Below, one piece after another: positions 35,201 to 37,831 of a DNA stretch of 64,000 bases (its first letter is position 1; every line of letters begins with the position of its first letter). A model generated the notes under the pieces. That model ran no database searches. It was not told the DNA's origin and was given only the letters and a program-made list of their open reading frames with translations. Location: positions 12,212,484 to 12,276,483 of the forward strand of contig CM065690.1 in assembly GCA_017654935.2 (NCBI GenBank), written 5' to 3'. The stretch is from Phymorhynchus buccinoides (Eukaryota > Mollusca > Gastropoda > Neogastropoda > Raphitomidae). A program made the position numbers and the translations under genes.

Positions 35201-36438
35201 GTACAGGTAGCGCCAAGTACCAGTACCGGTTTTGCCGGGTCCGCAAAATATATTTTTACTTTTGTGGCTGAATTTTTTTTTTTTTTTTACCCCTACCACT
35301 TTCAAGGCCTACCGATCTCCATGACCTTGACCTTGACCTTGATCGGTATGCAATCATCAGAAGAACCATAAGCCAAAGTACCTACATGCCAAGTTTGAAG
35401 TCGCTAAGACCAACGGTGTGGACGTTATAGCCCCTTAAAGATTTTCGGTTTTCAAGGTCATACGCCAAGGTGAAGGTCATGACGGTGATAATTTATGCTC
35501 GGATGCCTTCTCTCATGGTGACACGCCACCACACAAAACTGGAAAGGATTCGGTAAAGCAGTTCGGGAGATATGCGTGGGACAGTAAAACCCAATCATTA
35601 GACCCCTACCACTTTCAAGGCATACTGATCTCCCTGACCTTGACCTTGACCTTCATTGGTACGCCATAAGTGAAAGTACATCCATGCCAAGTTTCAAGAC
35701 TCTAGGACCTGCGGTGTGGAAGTTATGGCCCCTTAACAATTTTCGGTCCCCCCCGCTCCCCACGACCCCTTGGCGGAGGTTTCCGAAAAGTAAGGATGGC
35801 ATGACCTTCGGAGGGTGCCAAGGATGCTTGATGCCAAATTTGGTGTCGATCGGTTGAGAACTGTGGCCGTGCATAAGGGACACACAGACAGACACACAGA
35901 CAGACAGACAGACAGACATACAGATTTCGAAGATATATATAAGATGATCTGCCAAAAATGACCATTAAACTTAACTTGGGGTAAAGAATCTTTTTTATCT
36001 GCAATATTTGGGATTCCTCTGTGATTTGTATAACATTCATGACCTCCCAAAATTAAGAAGAACGAGTCTTTGGATAAGAGGCCCTGATTTGATGCCTTTT
36101 ATTGACTTGGGTGTGGTGCATAAATGCGACATTGGCAGTGAAAGGGTTAAGTCGCTGGGCTAGTTTCTAACAACAGGCTTGCAAAGCCCAAAATATCATT
36201 TTCTTTCTTCTTATGTGTGCTATTCAAGCAGAATGTGCGTTGTAAAAAACGAAAGGCGTCTCGTCTCCTGTGTTTGTTCGCATACAGAGAGAAGCAGCGC
36301 CCGGAGCGGCTGATCAGCCGGCTGAAGAGCTTCACGGACGACAGCGCGCCCCGCCTGATGGTGGACCGACAGCCCCGGGGGCCCGACGGCACCAAGGGAT
36401 TCAGCACCCCCCGCACACCATGGAAACCCCCCTCATGA
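5899..36438 (+). CDS. CSDE1: CSDE1 / UNR RNA-binding protein (17 coding exons, complete)
   Basis: Cold-shock-domain protein E1 (UNR) is a cytoplasmic single-stranded RNA-binding protein that controls mRNA translation and stability, working with poly(A)-binding protein and other factors. The 17 exons join with consistent phases into 2472 nt (823 residues); human CSDE1 is about 800. Canonical cold-shock domains show the aromatic RNA-binding motifs at Y63-I67/F76-S80, F229-I232/F242-S246, Y392-I395/F405-F408, Y557-I560/F570-S574 and Y720-L723/F734-M737. Degenerate cold-shock domains lie between them. A C-terminal SUZ-C-like motif spans about 782-812, with APRLM and the PRGPDG segment conserved. 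The start is the only ATG in the leader, with G at -3. All introns are GT-AG. Seven exon edges carry tandem duplications of the splice junction. The gene converges with the SLC22 gene downstream. Confidence 0.95.
5935..6734 (+). other. CSDE1 intron 1, first part
   Basis: AT-rich intron sequence with no recognised repeat or exon. Confidence 0.4.
6735..7165 (+). pseudogene. LINE 3' end (ORF2 tail and simple-repeat tail)
   Basis: One frame reads a typical non-LTR retrotransposon C terminus ([18 protein letters not shown] segment at about 6805-6860). A GT-rich stretch (6930-7030) and a terminal (ATT)n tail at 7144-7161 follow. 5'-truncated and inactive. Confidence 0.65.
7172..7490 (+). mobile_element. 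R1 SINE-like repeat, copy 1
   Basis: About 310 bp. It begins CCCTGTGGGGATACTGGGGG, has a conserved CTTCTGGAAGTTATGTGCTT-type body and the segment TTCTTAGTTAGGCGCATAAC, and ends in a GAAGAAGAAG tail. The one-sided simple tail suggests a retroposed element. Other copies or variants are at 11698, 25470, 28960, 31440, 46055 (3' part) and 61095. Confidence 0.6.
7583..7726 (+). CDS. CSDE1: CSDE1 coding exon 2
   Basis: Residues 13-60, phase 0 to 0. Low-complexity Pro/Ser/Thr sequence followed by the first strand of cold-shock domain 1 ([10 protein letters not shown]). Acceptor TTCCAG, donor GTGAGG. Confidence 0.92.
7769..9215. mobile_element. Mariner-like element with nested insertions
   Basis: The ends are GAGTGGAACCTCCCTTATA and its inverse TATAAGGGAGGTTCCACTG, with TA on each side (7767-7768 and 9216-9217). 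Inside, at about 7812, another terminus (ACCGTACTTTTCGG) starts a second element of the TTAGGCGC type, and that element contains a hAT-like insertion at 8261-9046. A solo MITE with the same outer ends is at 29078-29238. Confidence 0.65.
8261..9046. mobile_element. hAT-like element with 7-bp target duplication
   Basis: Termini CAGACCTGTTTACC and GGTAAACAGGTCTG form a perfect inverted repeat. CTGTACT flanks both sides (8254-8260 and 9047-9053). The related sequence at 24840-24870 has the same flanks without the insertion, which confirms the boundaries. The element is 786 bp, with no long ORF. Runs of ATTCCGG lie near both ends. Confidence 0.82.
9218..9634 (+). other. CSDE1 intron, unassigned
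   Basis: AT-rich intron sequence. It has several GACCCATTTTGACCCC-type words (9330-9460) but no clear element or exon. Confidence 0.35.
9639..9867. mobile_element. piggyBac-like MITE, copy 2
   Basis: Left end CCCTTTCACCGCCAATGTCG, right end GGCTGGCGGCGAAAGGG, flanked by TTAA at 9635-9638 and 9868-9871. Confidence 0.85.
10232..10717. mobile_element. piggyBac-like MITE, copy 3, with nested Harbinger-like element
   Basis: Outer ends CCATTTCACCGCCTGCC and TTTGGCGGTGAAAGGG, with TTAA at 10228-10231 and 10718-10721. It is longer than its relatives because another element is inserted at 10397-10660. Confidence 0.8.
10397..10660. mobile_element. PIF/Harbinger-like MITE
   Basis: Termini AGCAGGCGACAGACTATG and the inverse of AGCCGGCGACAGACTATG, with an inner inverted segment GACTCGATCAGGTCGTGA. 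TTA lies on both sides (10394-10396 and 10661-10663), the target length expected for PIF/Harbinger. Inserted inside piggyBac-like MITE copy 3. Confidence 0.7.
10791..10887 (+). CDS. CSDE1: CSDE1 coding exon 3
   Basis: Residues 61-92 plus one base of codon 93. Holds the RNA-binding core of cold-shock domain 1 (SYGFIQC and [11 protein letters not shown]). Acceptor TTTCCCAG, donor GTAAGC. Confidence 0.95.
10888..11697 (+). other. CSDE1 intron, possible decayed element
   Basis: Contains the words ACAACGAG and CAAGCTTT repeated around 11020-11170 (CCCAAAGTCAAGCTT twice, about 70 bp apart), and a TTTCACTGTAC-type end at about 11660. It may be another mariner-like remnant; ends are not defined. Confidence 0.3.
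11698..12016 (-). mobile_element. R1 SINE-like repeat, copy 2 (reverse)
   Basis: Reverse copy of the repeat at 7172-7490. It starts in the plus orientation with a TTCTTCTTCTTCTTCG tail and ends near CCCCCCAGGTATCCCCACGG. Confidence 0.6.
12040..12216. mobile_element. Mariner-like MITE (ATAAGGCGC family)
   Basis: Left end near CAGACTATAAGGCG and right end CGCCTTATAGTCCTTAAAAT form an inverted repeat. The body TAAGAAAATGGAGTGACAAA and the GGGGGGTGCGCCTTATAATC segment recur at 30472-30628 and 60440-60752. TA-rich termini suggest Tc1/mariner ancestry. No coding capacity. Confidence 0.6.
12425..12600. repeat. Short tandem repeat, about 25-bp unit, 7 copies
   Basis: Units of the form GGGGGTCACCTGCATTACTT, varying slightly between copies. 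Confidence 0.9.
12904..13222 (+). mobile_element. tRNA-derived SINE, copy A
   Basis: The head resembles a tRNA: A-box-like TGGCACAGAGGTAACGCG and B-box-like CGAGTTCGAGGCC. The body contains AACAAAAAAGTTGTCATTTG and CTCTCCAGGTGGGAGCAACC, and the tail CTCTGTGACTATAATGTACC. It lies just upstream of CSDE1 exon 4. Other copies are at 20425 (reverse), 33547 and 62455 (reverse). Confidence 0.75.
13251..13411 (+). CDS. CSDE1: CSDE1 coding exon 4
   Basis: Residues 93-146. Completes cold-shock domain 1 ([19 protein letters not shown]) and starts degenerate domain 2 ([17 protein letters not shown]). Donor GTATGT. The 3' edge and donor are repeated downstream in the intron. Confidence 0.93.
13371..14165 (+). 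repeat. Tandem copies of the exon 4 donor edge (about 3), split by a MITE
   Basis: The end of exon 4 (GGCACCATCATCCAGGAACC to AAGAACAAAAA), its donor and about 75 bp of intron recur. The second copy is at 13492-13515 and continues at 14035-14075 after an inserted MITE. The third is at 14120-14165. A stretch of intron (ACTCTTATTAGTATCAGTAG) is shared by copies 1 and 2. Unit length is about 110 bp. Copy 2 keeps GTACGT as donor; copy 3 has CATACG in its place. Confidence 0.8.
13516..14034. mobile_element. TTAA-flanked palindromic MITE
   Basis: 519 bp with long inverted arms. The left end is AGGGGCACCCTGTCGGAT and the right end is ATCCGTCAGGGTGCTCCT, with TTAA on both sides (13512-13515 and 14035-14038). 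The arms share further segments such as GCCAAGGAGGAATTGCCG and its inverse. It is inserted in the second copy of the exon 4 donor unit, so it is younger than that duplication. TTAA target, piggyBac- or Kolobok-like. Confidence 0.8.
14341..15131 (+). repeat. Tandem copies of the exon 5 acceptor edge (6 upstream copies)
   Basis: TTTGCAG acceptors occur at 14371, 14466, 14561, 14702, 14843 and 14984, and the genuine one is at 15125. The spacing is 95, 95, then 141 bp four times. The 141-bp units contain the acceptor plus the first 65 or so exon bases (encoding [18 protein letters not shown]) and about 70 bp of upstream intron. The 95-bp units keep only the first bases of the exon. No unit has a recognisable donor, and reading through a unit meets TGA soon after the exon part. 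Confidence 0.92.
15132..15289 (+). CDS. CSDE1: CSDE1 coding exon 5
   Basis: Residues 147-198 plus two bases of codon 199. Degenerate cold-shock domain 2 ([17 protein letters not shown] and [16 protein letters not shown]). Acceptor TTTGCAG, donor GTACGT. Confidence 0.93.
15290..16308 (+). other. CSDE1 intron, no further gene
   Basis: Mostly unique AT-rich intron. The stretch 16060-16300 contains several GGGTCCC and GTCCCAGGGACTCC motifs resembling the ends of the hAT-like element at 1324-2502, so it may be a decayed relative. Confidence 0.35.
16309..16519 (+). CDS. CSDE1: CSDE1 coding exon 6
   Basis: Residues 199-269. Contains cold-shock domain 3 ([34 protein letters not shown]). Acceptor TTTTCAG, donor GTCAGT. 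Confidence 0.95.
16490..17030 (+). repeat. Tandem copies of the exon 6 donor edge (5 copies, about 114 bp)
   Basis: Donor-like GTCAGTT sites recur at 16520 (genuine), 16636, 16749, 16863 and 16977. Each follows a copy of the exon end, whose later versions read GGCGTCGACATCGAGTTCAG then CATCCAGATGAGAAAC. The intron part CTTGGCTTGTTGCTGCCTTC is conserved in all. Spacing is 113-116 bp. The middle copies are the most alike. Confidence 0.92.
17031..18558 (+). other. CSDE1 intron, no further gene
   Basis: AT-rich unique intron. The stretch 17995-18190 is a pyrimidine-rich run of TTCC-type units. Nothing coding is recognised. Confidence 0.4.
18559..18719 (+). CDS. CSDE1: CSDE1 coding exon 7
   Basis: Residues 270-322 plus two bases of codon 323. 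Part of degenerate domain 4 ([20 protein letters not shown], then [10 protein letters not shown]). Acceptor ATGCGCAG, donor GTAAGA. Confidence 0.93.
18786..18976. mobile_element. piggyBac-like MITE, copy 4
   Basis: Ends CCCTTTCACCGCCAAAG and GGCTGGCGGTGAAAGGG. The flanks TTAG and TTGA are decayed TTAA sites. Confidence 0.75.
19260..19408. mobile_element. Short palindromic MITE (hairpin)
   Basis: Two arms of about 55 bp: CTAAAATCGTACGACTGTAT and ACGATTCGATCACGTGATCT are matched by inverse sequence at 19343-19406. The loop is about 25 bp. Contains CACGTG-type palindromes. Confidence 0.75.
19512..19917. mobile_element. Palindromic element with telomere-like arms
   Basis: Left arm AAGGTCAAGATGTGCCACC to TTGGAATACTAACCCTAACC; right arm is the inverse, with TTAGGGTTAGTATTCCAA and GGTGGCACATCTTTACC. 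Each arm is about 150 bp and includes 5-6 CCCTAA or TTAGGG units. The spacer is about 80 bp. Confidence 0.8.
19926..20412. mobile_element. Repeat family X, copy 1, interrupted by piggyBac-like MITE
   Basis: The sequence 19926-20066 plus 20309-20412 matches 41488-41720. Shared words are CATCGTTCTTCACTCCCACC-like, GATTTTTCC and GAGATGCAACGGACAACCAA. The MITE at 20067-20304 splits it. The uninterrupted relative at 41488 is the empty site. Confidence 0.7.
20067..20304. mobile_element. piggyBac-like MITE, copy 5 (empty site known)
   Basis: Ends CCCTTTCACGACAATGTCGC and GGCAGGCAGCGAAAGGG, TTAA at 20063-20066 and 20305-20308. The corresponding site in the relative at 41620 reads TTTTTCCGTTGAAGC without the insertion. 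Confidence 0.85.
20425..20795 (-). mobile_element. tRNA-derived SINE, copy B (reverse)
   Basis: In reverse it has the same head (TGGCACAGAGGTAACGCG), B-box region and tail as the copy at 12904. Tail CATTATAGTCACAGAGG-type sequence is at the low-coordinate end. Confidence 0.75.
21111..21288 (+). CDS. CSDE1: CSDE1 coding exon 8
   Basis: Residues 323-382. Rest of degenerate domain 4 ([34 protein letters not shown]). Acceptor TTTCCAG, donor GTACGT. Confidence 0.93.
21300..21476 (+). repeat. Two degraded copies of the exon 8 donor edge
   Basis: Exon 8 ends GAGGACACCTTCGCCAAC, then GGGGAGCAACGCGAATCG and GTACGTGAGCAG. Related sequence recurs at about 21318-21385 (CTTGAGGACACCTTCGTC, GTGAATCAGTACGCGCATG) and 21395-21476 (CTCGAGGACACCACCGCC, CGCGAAACGATACATGAAC). 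The first copy keeps GTACGC; the second has changed the GT to AT. Confidence 0.8.
21477..22857 (+). repeat. Tandem array of the exon 9 acceptor edge (118 bp, about 12 copies)
   Basis: Each 118-bp unit has about 45 bp of intron (CCATATTTCAATACCATTAA, a TTTCAG acceptor) followed by the first 67 or so bases of exon 9 (GGGGTGACAGCCACGCTGAA to GCGCATGTTC). All copies keep AG. The unit length is not a multiple of three, so each added unit would shift the frame. The last three units share GTGGTTTCAGGGGGTGATAG with the true exon; earlier units have GTGACAG, a graded series. No copy has a donor. Confidence 0.95.
22858..23001 (+). CDS. CSDE1: CSDE1 coding exon 9
   Basis: Residues 383-430. Core of cold-shock domain 5 ([39 protein letters not shown]). 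Acceptor GTTTCAG, donor GTCAGT. The exon start is the last unit of the 118-bp array; only this unit continues into CTTCCACTTCAGC. Confidence 0.95.
23002..24069 (+). other. CSDE1 intron: CA repeat and repeat fragments
   Basis: Contains a (CA)n run at 23206-23248. A 75-bp segment GACTGAAATTGGATG with GATCGGCCTCTATACTTGAC occurs twice (about 23746 and 23943). The sequence between the two is similar to the interior of the GTGACCC-type MITE (see 49533), suggesting an insertion flanked by a local duplication. Confidence 0.5.
24070..24205 (+). CDS. CSDE1: CSDE1 coding exon 10
   Basis: Residues 431-475 plus one base of codon 476. Linker into degenerate domain 6 ([29 protein letters not shown]). Acceptor TTCGCAG, donor GTGAGT. 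Confidence 0.93.
24130..24830 (+). repeat. Tandem copies of the exon 10 donor edge (4 copies, about 198 bp)
   Basis: The exon end (GTTTCATCACCGTCCATTCT, GGGCACCGTGGAAAAGGAA) with donor CCAGAGTGAGT recurs. CCAGAGTGAG occurs at 24201 (genuine), 24401, 24599 and 24797. All four keep a perfect GTGAGT donor. The intron part includes GT-rich segments. Use of a later donor would extend the exon out of frame. Confidence 0.93.
24835..24985. mobile_element. Right half of a TTAGGCGC-type MITE (empty site of hAT insertion)
   Basis: Matches 9047-9165 plus the left flank at 8240-8260: GTTGACTGGACTGAACAC runs through, with no insertion. Ends in CGAAAATTACGGTA, a mariner-type terminus. Confidence 0.7.
25331..25452 (+). 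CDS. CSDE1: CSDE1 coding exon 11
   Basis: Residues 476-516. Degenerate domain 6 ([29 protein letters not shown]). Acceptor GTTTTCAG, donor GTCAGA. Confidence 0.92.
25470..25760 (+). mobile_element. R1 SINE-like repeat, variant 2
   Basis: Shares the 5' part with copy 1 (GTTCCCCCACCTTCTGAAAG) but has a different 3' part: GAGCTCCTCCGAAATTAGAA, GCAGCGGGGAGACCA and GGCCATAATGGCCTGAGAAC. The same 3' part occurs at 31440 (reverse) and 61095. Confidence 0.6.
25761..26410 (+). other. CSDE1 intron, no gene
   Basis: AT-rich intron with a poly(G) run at 25852-25867. No exon is recognised. Confidence 0.4.
26414..26651. mobile_element. piggyBac-like MITE, copy 6
   Basis: Ends CCCTTTCACCGCCAATGTCG and GGCTGGCGGCGAAGGGA, TTAA at 26410-26413 and 26652-26655. 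Confidence 0.85.
26828..27000 (+). CDS. CSDE1: CSDE1 coding exon 12
   Basis: Residues 517-573 plus two bases of codon 574. End of domain 6 and the core of cold-shock domain 7 ([24 protein letters not shown]). Acceptor TGTTTAG, donor GTGATC. Confidence 0.94.
26950..28496 (+). repeat. Complex array of the exon 12 donor edge (about 9 copies)
   Basis: Copies of the exon end (GGCTTCATCGAGAACGACAA, GAGGTCTTCTTCCACTTCAG) occur at about 27063, 27175, 27411, 27587, 27851, 27975, 28100 and 28361, plus a truncated start at 28485. Many keep the CAGGTG junction; those at about 27587 and 28100 run instead into CTTCCTTTCTG. Spacing is uneven (about 90 to 260 bp) because some units carry an extra segment (TTAAGCGCTCAGTGCCATG, GGGCGGCCATACTCCGACTT). 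Each unit starts with ACATCAAAAGAAAGCTGCG-type intron sequence. Confidence 0.9.
28497..28695. repeat. LINE-like tail and CA microsatellite
   Basis: CAAGTTCAAGTTCAAG, then TATACTTTAATATCTCCATT, is the kind of 3' tail seen at 44165-44230. A (CA)n-type tract with TACA and GTAC variants follows (28558-28695). Confidence 0.55.
28809..28941 (+). CDS. CSDE1: CSDE1 coding exon 13
   Basis: Residues 574-618. Completes domain 7 ([35 protein letters not shown]). Acceptor AATTACAG, donor GTGAGT. Confidence 0.93.
28960..29440 (+). mobile_element. R1 SINE-like repeat, copy 3, with mariner-like insertion
   Basis: R1 sequence before 29075 and after 29241 is continuous with the copy at 7172; the insertion 29078-29238 interrupts the CTTTGCTTACT/CATCTGCTATC region. 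Confidence 0.65.
29078..29238. mobile_element. Mariner-like MITE, solo copy
   Basis: Ends CAGTGGAACCTCCCTTTTAA and TATAAGGGAGGTTCCACTG, with TA on both sides (29076-29077 and 29239-29240). Length 161 bp. The same ends flank the element at 7769-9215. Confidence 0.82.
29441..30044 (+). other. CSDE1 intron, no gene
   Basis: AT-rich intron with a poly(T) run at 29637-29653; nothing else is recognised. Confidence 0.4.
30045..30153 (+). CDS. CSDE1: CSDE1 coding exon 14
   Basis: Residues 619-654 plus one base of codon 655. Degenerate domain 8 start ([29 protein letters not shown]). Acceptor GTGCGCAG, donor GTGAGA. Confidence 0.93.
30472..30628. mobile_element. Mariner-like MITE (ATAAGGCGC family)
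   Basis: Ends AGTACTTTTCGGACTATGAG and CTTATAGTCAGAAAAATACG. Same body as 12040-12216. Confidence 0.65.
30684..30877 (+). CDS. CSDE1: CSDE1 coding exon 15
   Basis: Residues 655-719. Rest of domain 8 ([30 protein letters not shown]) and the start of cold-shock domain 9 ([10 protein letters not shown]). Acceptor TTCATCAG, donor GTAGGC. Confidence 0.93.
30878..31440 (+). other. CSDE1 intron, no gene
   Basis: G-rich stretch at 30893-30925 and mixed sequence. No element recognised. Confidence 0.35.
31440..31745 (-). mobile_element. R1 SINE-like repeat, variant 2 (reverse)
   Basis: Reverse copy of the variant at 25470 (GGCCATATGGCCATAATGG, GGTCTCCCCGCTGTGTACAG, CACAGAACTTCCAGAAGG). Confidence 0.6.
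31790..32180. repeat. Two-copy tandem duplication, about 232 bp
   Basis: GTTAGAGGGTTAAAGTTAGC, GGATTTTGACGTGAGCC and AATCATTTGTTGCAGAGATT occur at about 31812 and again at about 32044, with a few differences. Confidence 0.85.
32181..33540 (+). other. CSDE1 intron, poly(G) tracts and unassigned DNA
   Basis: Poly(G) runs at 32694-32709 and 32927-32949, and a short hairpin around GGCATGGGAATTCCCATGCC at 33195-33231. No exon is recognised. Confidence 0.4.
33547..33930 (+). mobile_element. tRNA-derived SINE, copy C (most complete)
   Basis: A-box-like TGGCACAGTGGTAGTGCG and B-box-like GAGTTCGAACCTGGG match RNA polymerase III promoter elements. The body and tail match copy A, ending CTATAATGTACCTAATAACA with short repeats. 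Length is about 380 bp. Confidence 0.8.
34060..34725. mobile_element. Repeat family Y with nested element
   Basis: GGAATTGTGCGGAAATAATT at 34110 and ACTCTAATTTTTACGAAGTG at 34671 match 53835-54210. The stretch 34172-34370 (GGTCGACCTATGG to GTTATGCCACCTGATGG) is an insertion absent at 53897; it recurs in reverse at 55755-55965 and carries a GA microsatellite. Confidence 0.6.
34804..34967 (+). CDS. CSDE1: CSDE1 coding exon 16
   Basis: Residues 720-773 plus two bases of codon 774. Core of cold-shock domain 9 ([38 protein letters not shown]). Acceptor TTGTGCAG, donor GTGAGT. Confidence 0.95.
35002..35151. mobile_element. GTGACCC-type MITE, partial
   Basis: Begins TGCGACCCAGCACCACGAAA and runs to CATCTCATCTTTTATATT. 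Related copies are at 46880, 49533-50812 and 62131-63275. The segment AAGTCGCTGGGCTAGTTTCT with the following GCTTGCAAAG is repeated at 36149-36187. Confidence 0.6.
35152..35945. mobile_element. Repeat with TGACCTTGA nuclear-receptor half-sites
   Basis: Starts near GCGCAACGCCCCGTACCGG and ends in a CAGACAGACAGACAGACA run. Contains TGACCTTGACCTTGACCTT at about 35322 and again at about 35636, plus other AAGGTCA words. The extended half-site TCAAGGTCA is the known target of ERR and NR5A (SF-1) receptors. The same repeat family appears at 50037-50660. Binding here is inference. Confidence 0.55.
35946..36145. mobile_element. piggyBac-like MITE, right part
   Basis: Ends CGACATTGGCAGTGAAAGGG followed by TTAA (36146-36149). 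The left terminus is missing and joined to the CAGACAGA repeat. Confidence 0.65.
36288..36438 (+). CDS. CSDE1: CSDE1 coding exon 17 and stop
   Basis: Residues 774-823 then TGA at 36436-36438. SUZ-C-like motif ([18 protein letters not shown], then QPRGPD). Acceptor CATACAG. Confidence 0.95.
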
Positions 36439-37776
36439 ACCCCCCTCCCCCCTACCGCCTTTCAGACTTTTTTTTTTGTCTTCTTCAACGTTTGTTCTTC
36501 GGCTGCCGTTTTTTGGCGGAACAAAAATGTGTCGTTGAGATGAAAGCCAGAAGGTAGTATCGCGTGAAGGAAAGAATGAATGAAGAAGGGTGGGGGTAGT
36601 GTCTTCTGGCTTTCGCCTGGCGGTTAATTTAATCATGCGGTCCTGGATAAGAATGAGAGTGTGGGGGATCGAGTTTAGGGTCGAGGGTGGGTATGGGGTT
36701 GGGAAGTGATAGGAAAGAGGGTGGTGGGTGCATAGTTAGGTGTTTTGATTCTTGAAGGATCGGGTCTTTCTTTTTTTCTCCAGTTTTTCTCTTTCGGGTA
36801 GACATGCTAGCCGTAGCTAAAGGCAACACTTTTTTAAAATTTTGTATGAGTTGCTTAACCTTTTTGGGGGGTGCAAGACAGGGACATTTCATACATTGAT
36901 TGTATGGTTTATATAACCATAGTTCAGAATTAAGAAGTAAAGGGGTGTACCAAGTAGAGTAGAAGTCTGATGGGGTGGGGGTGGGGGGGGGGGGGGGCTG
37001 TGATGGGTGAAAGATAGGTACGTTTCATACATTGATTGTGTGGTTTATGACCATAGTTCGGAATTAAGAAGTAAAGGGGTGTACCAAGTAGAGTGGATTT
37101 CTGATGGGGTGGGGGCTGTGATGGGTGAAAGATAGGTACGTTTCATACATTGATTGTGTGATTAATATACTGATAGTTCAGAATAATGAAGCAGAGGGAG
37201 GGTGTTGAGGATGAGGGGAGGGTGGGGGTTGAGATAATATACTACGGCCTACATTGACCCCTTGACTGCCAGAGAAAATTAAAGAAAAAAATCGTTGGGC
37301 AAATCATGCCCTTGAAAAAGACAACTGATAGAGACAGTCTGGAAAAAAATGGTTTGGGGATATGACTCTCTTGACTGTGTTAGAGCAAAAGCCAGCATAT
37401 CAGGGTTATTCCTCTTCATCTGATGGTGGCAGTCAAGGGGTTAATCTTTTGTTGACATGGTTCACGTGCCTTGCCGGAGTGATTGCTCTTTCAACGTGTT
37501 GTGTGTCAGGTTGTGTGTGTGTCTTGGGGGGTGGGTGGGGGGGGGATATGGGTGTGGTCAGCCGTCTACTACAACGAAAATGGCTCCGGACTCTCTTCTT
37601 TTTCTTTTCCATATTGAAAGACAAACATTGGCGTTTTGAAAGATTGTGTGCCCTCCGATTTCAAGGACACATTCTAAAATCTTGTCAGATAGAATTTTTT
37701 TTTTTTCTCCTGAAAGGATGGGAAATATTTGGTGAAGATAACTTGGGATGGTGTGTACTTGTGTAACTTGTCGATT

Positions 37777-37831
<55 letters not shown>

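Noticed and set aside
36217..36557. Second ORF overlapping the last CSDE1 exon
   Set aside because: GC-rich shadow frame of exon 17.
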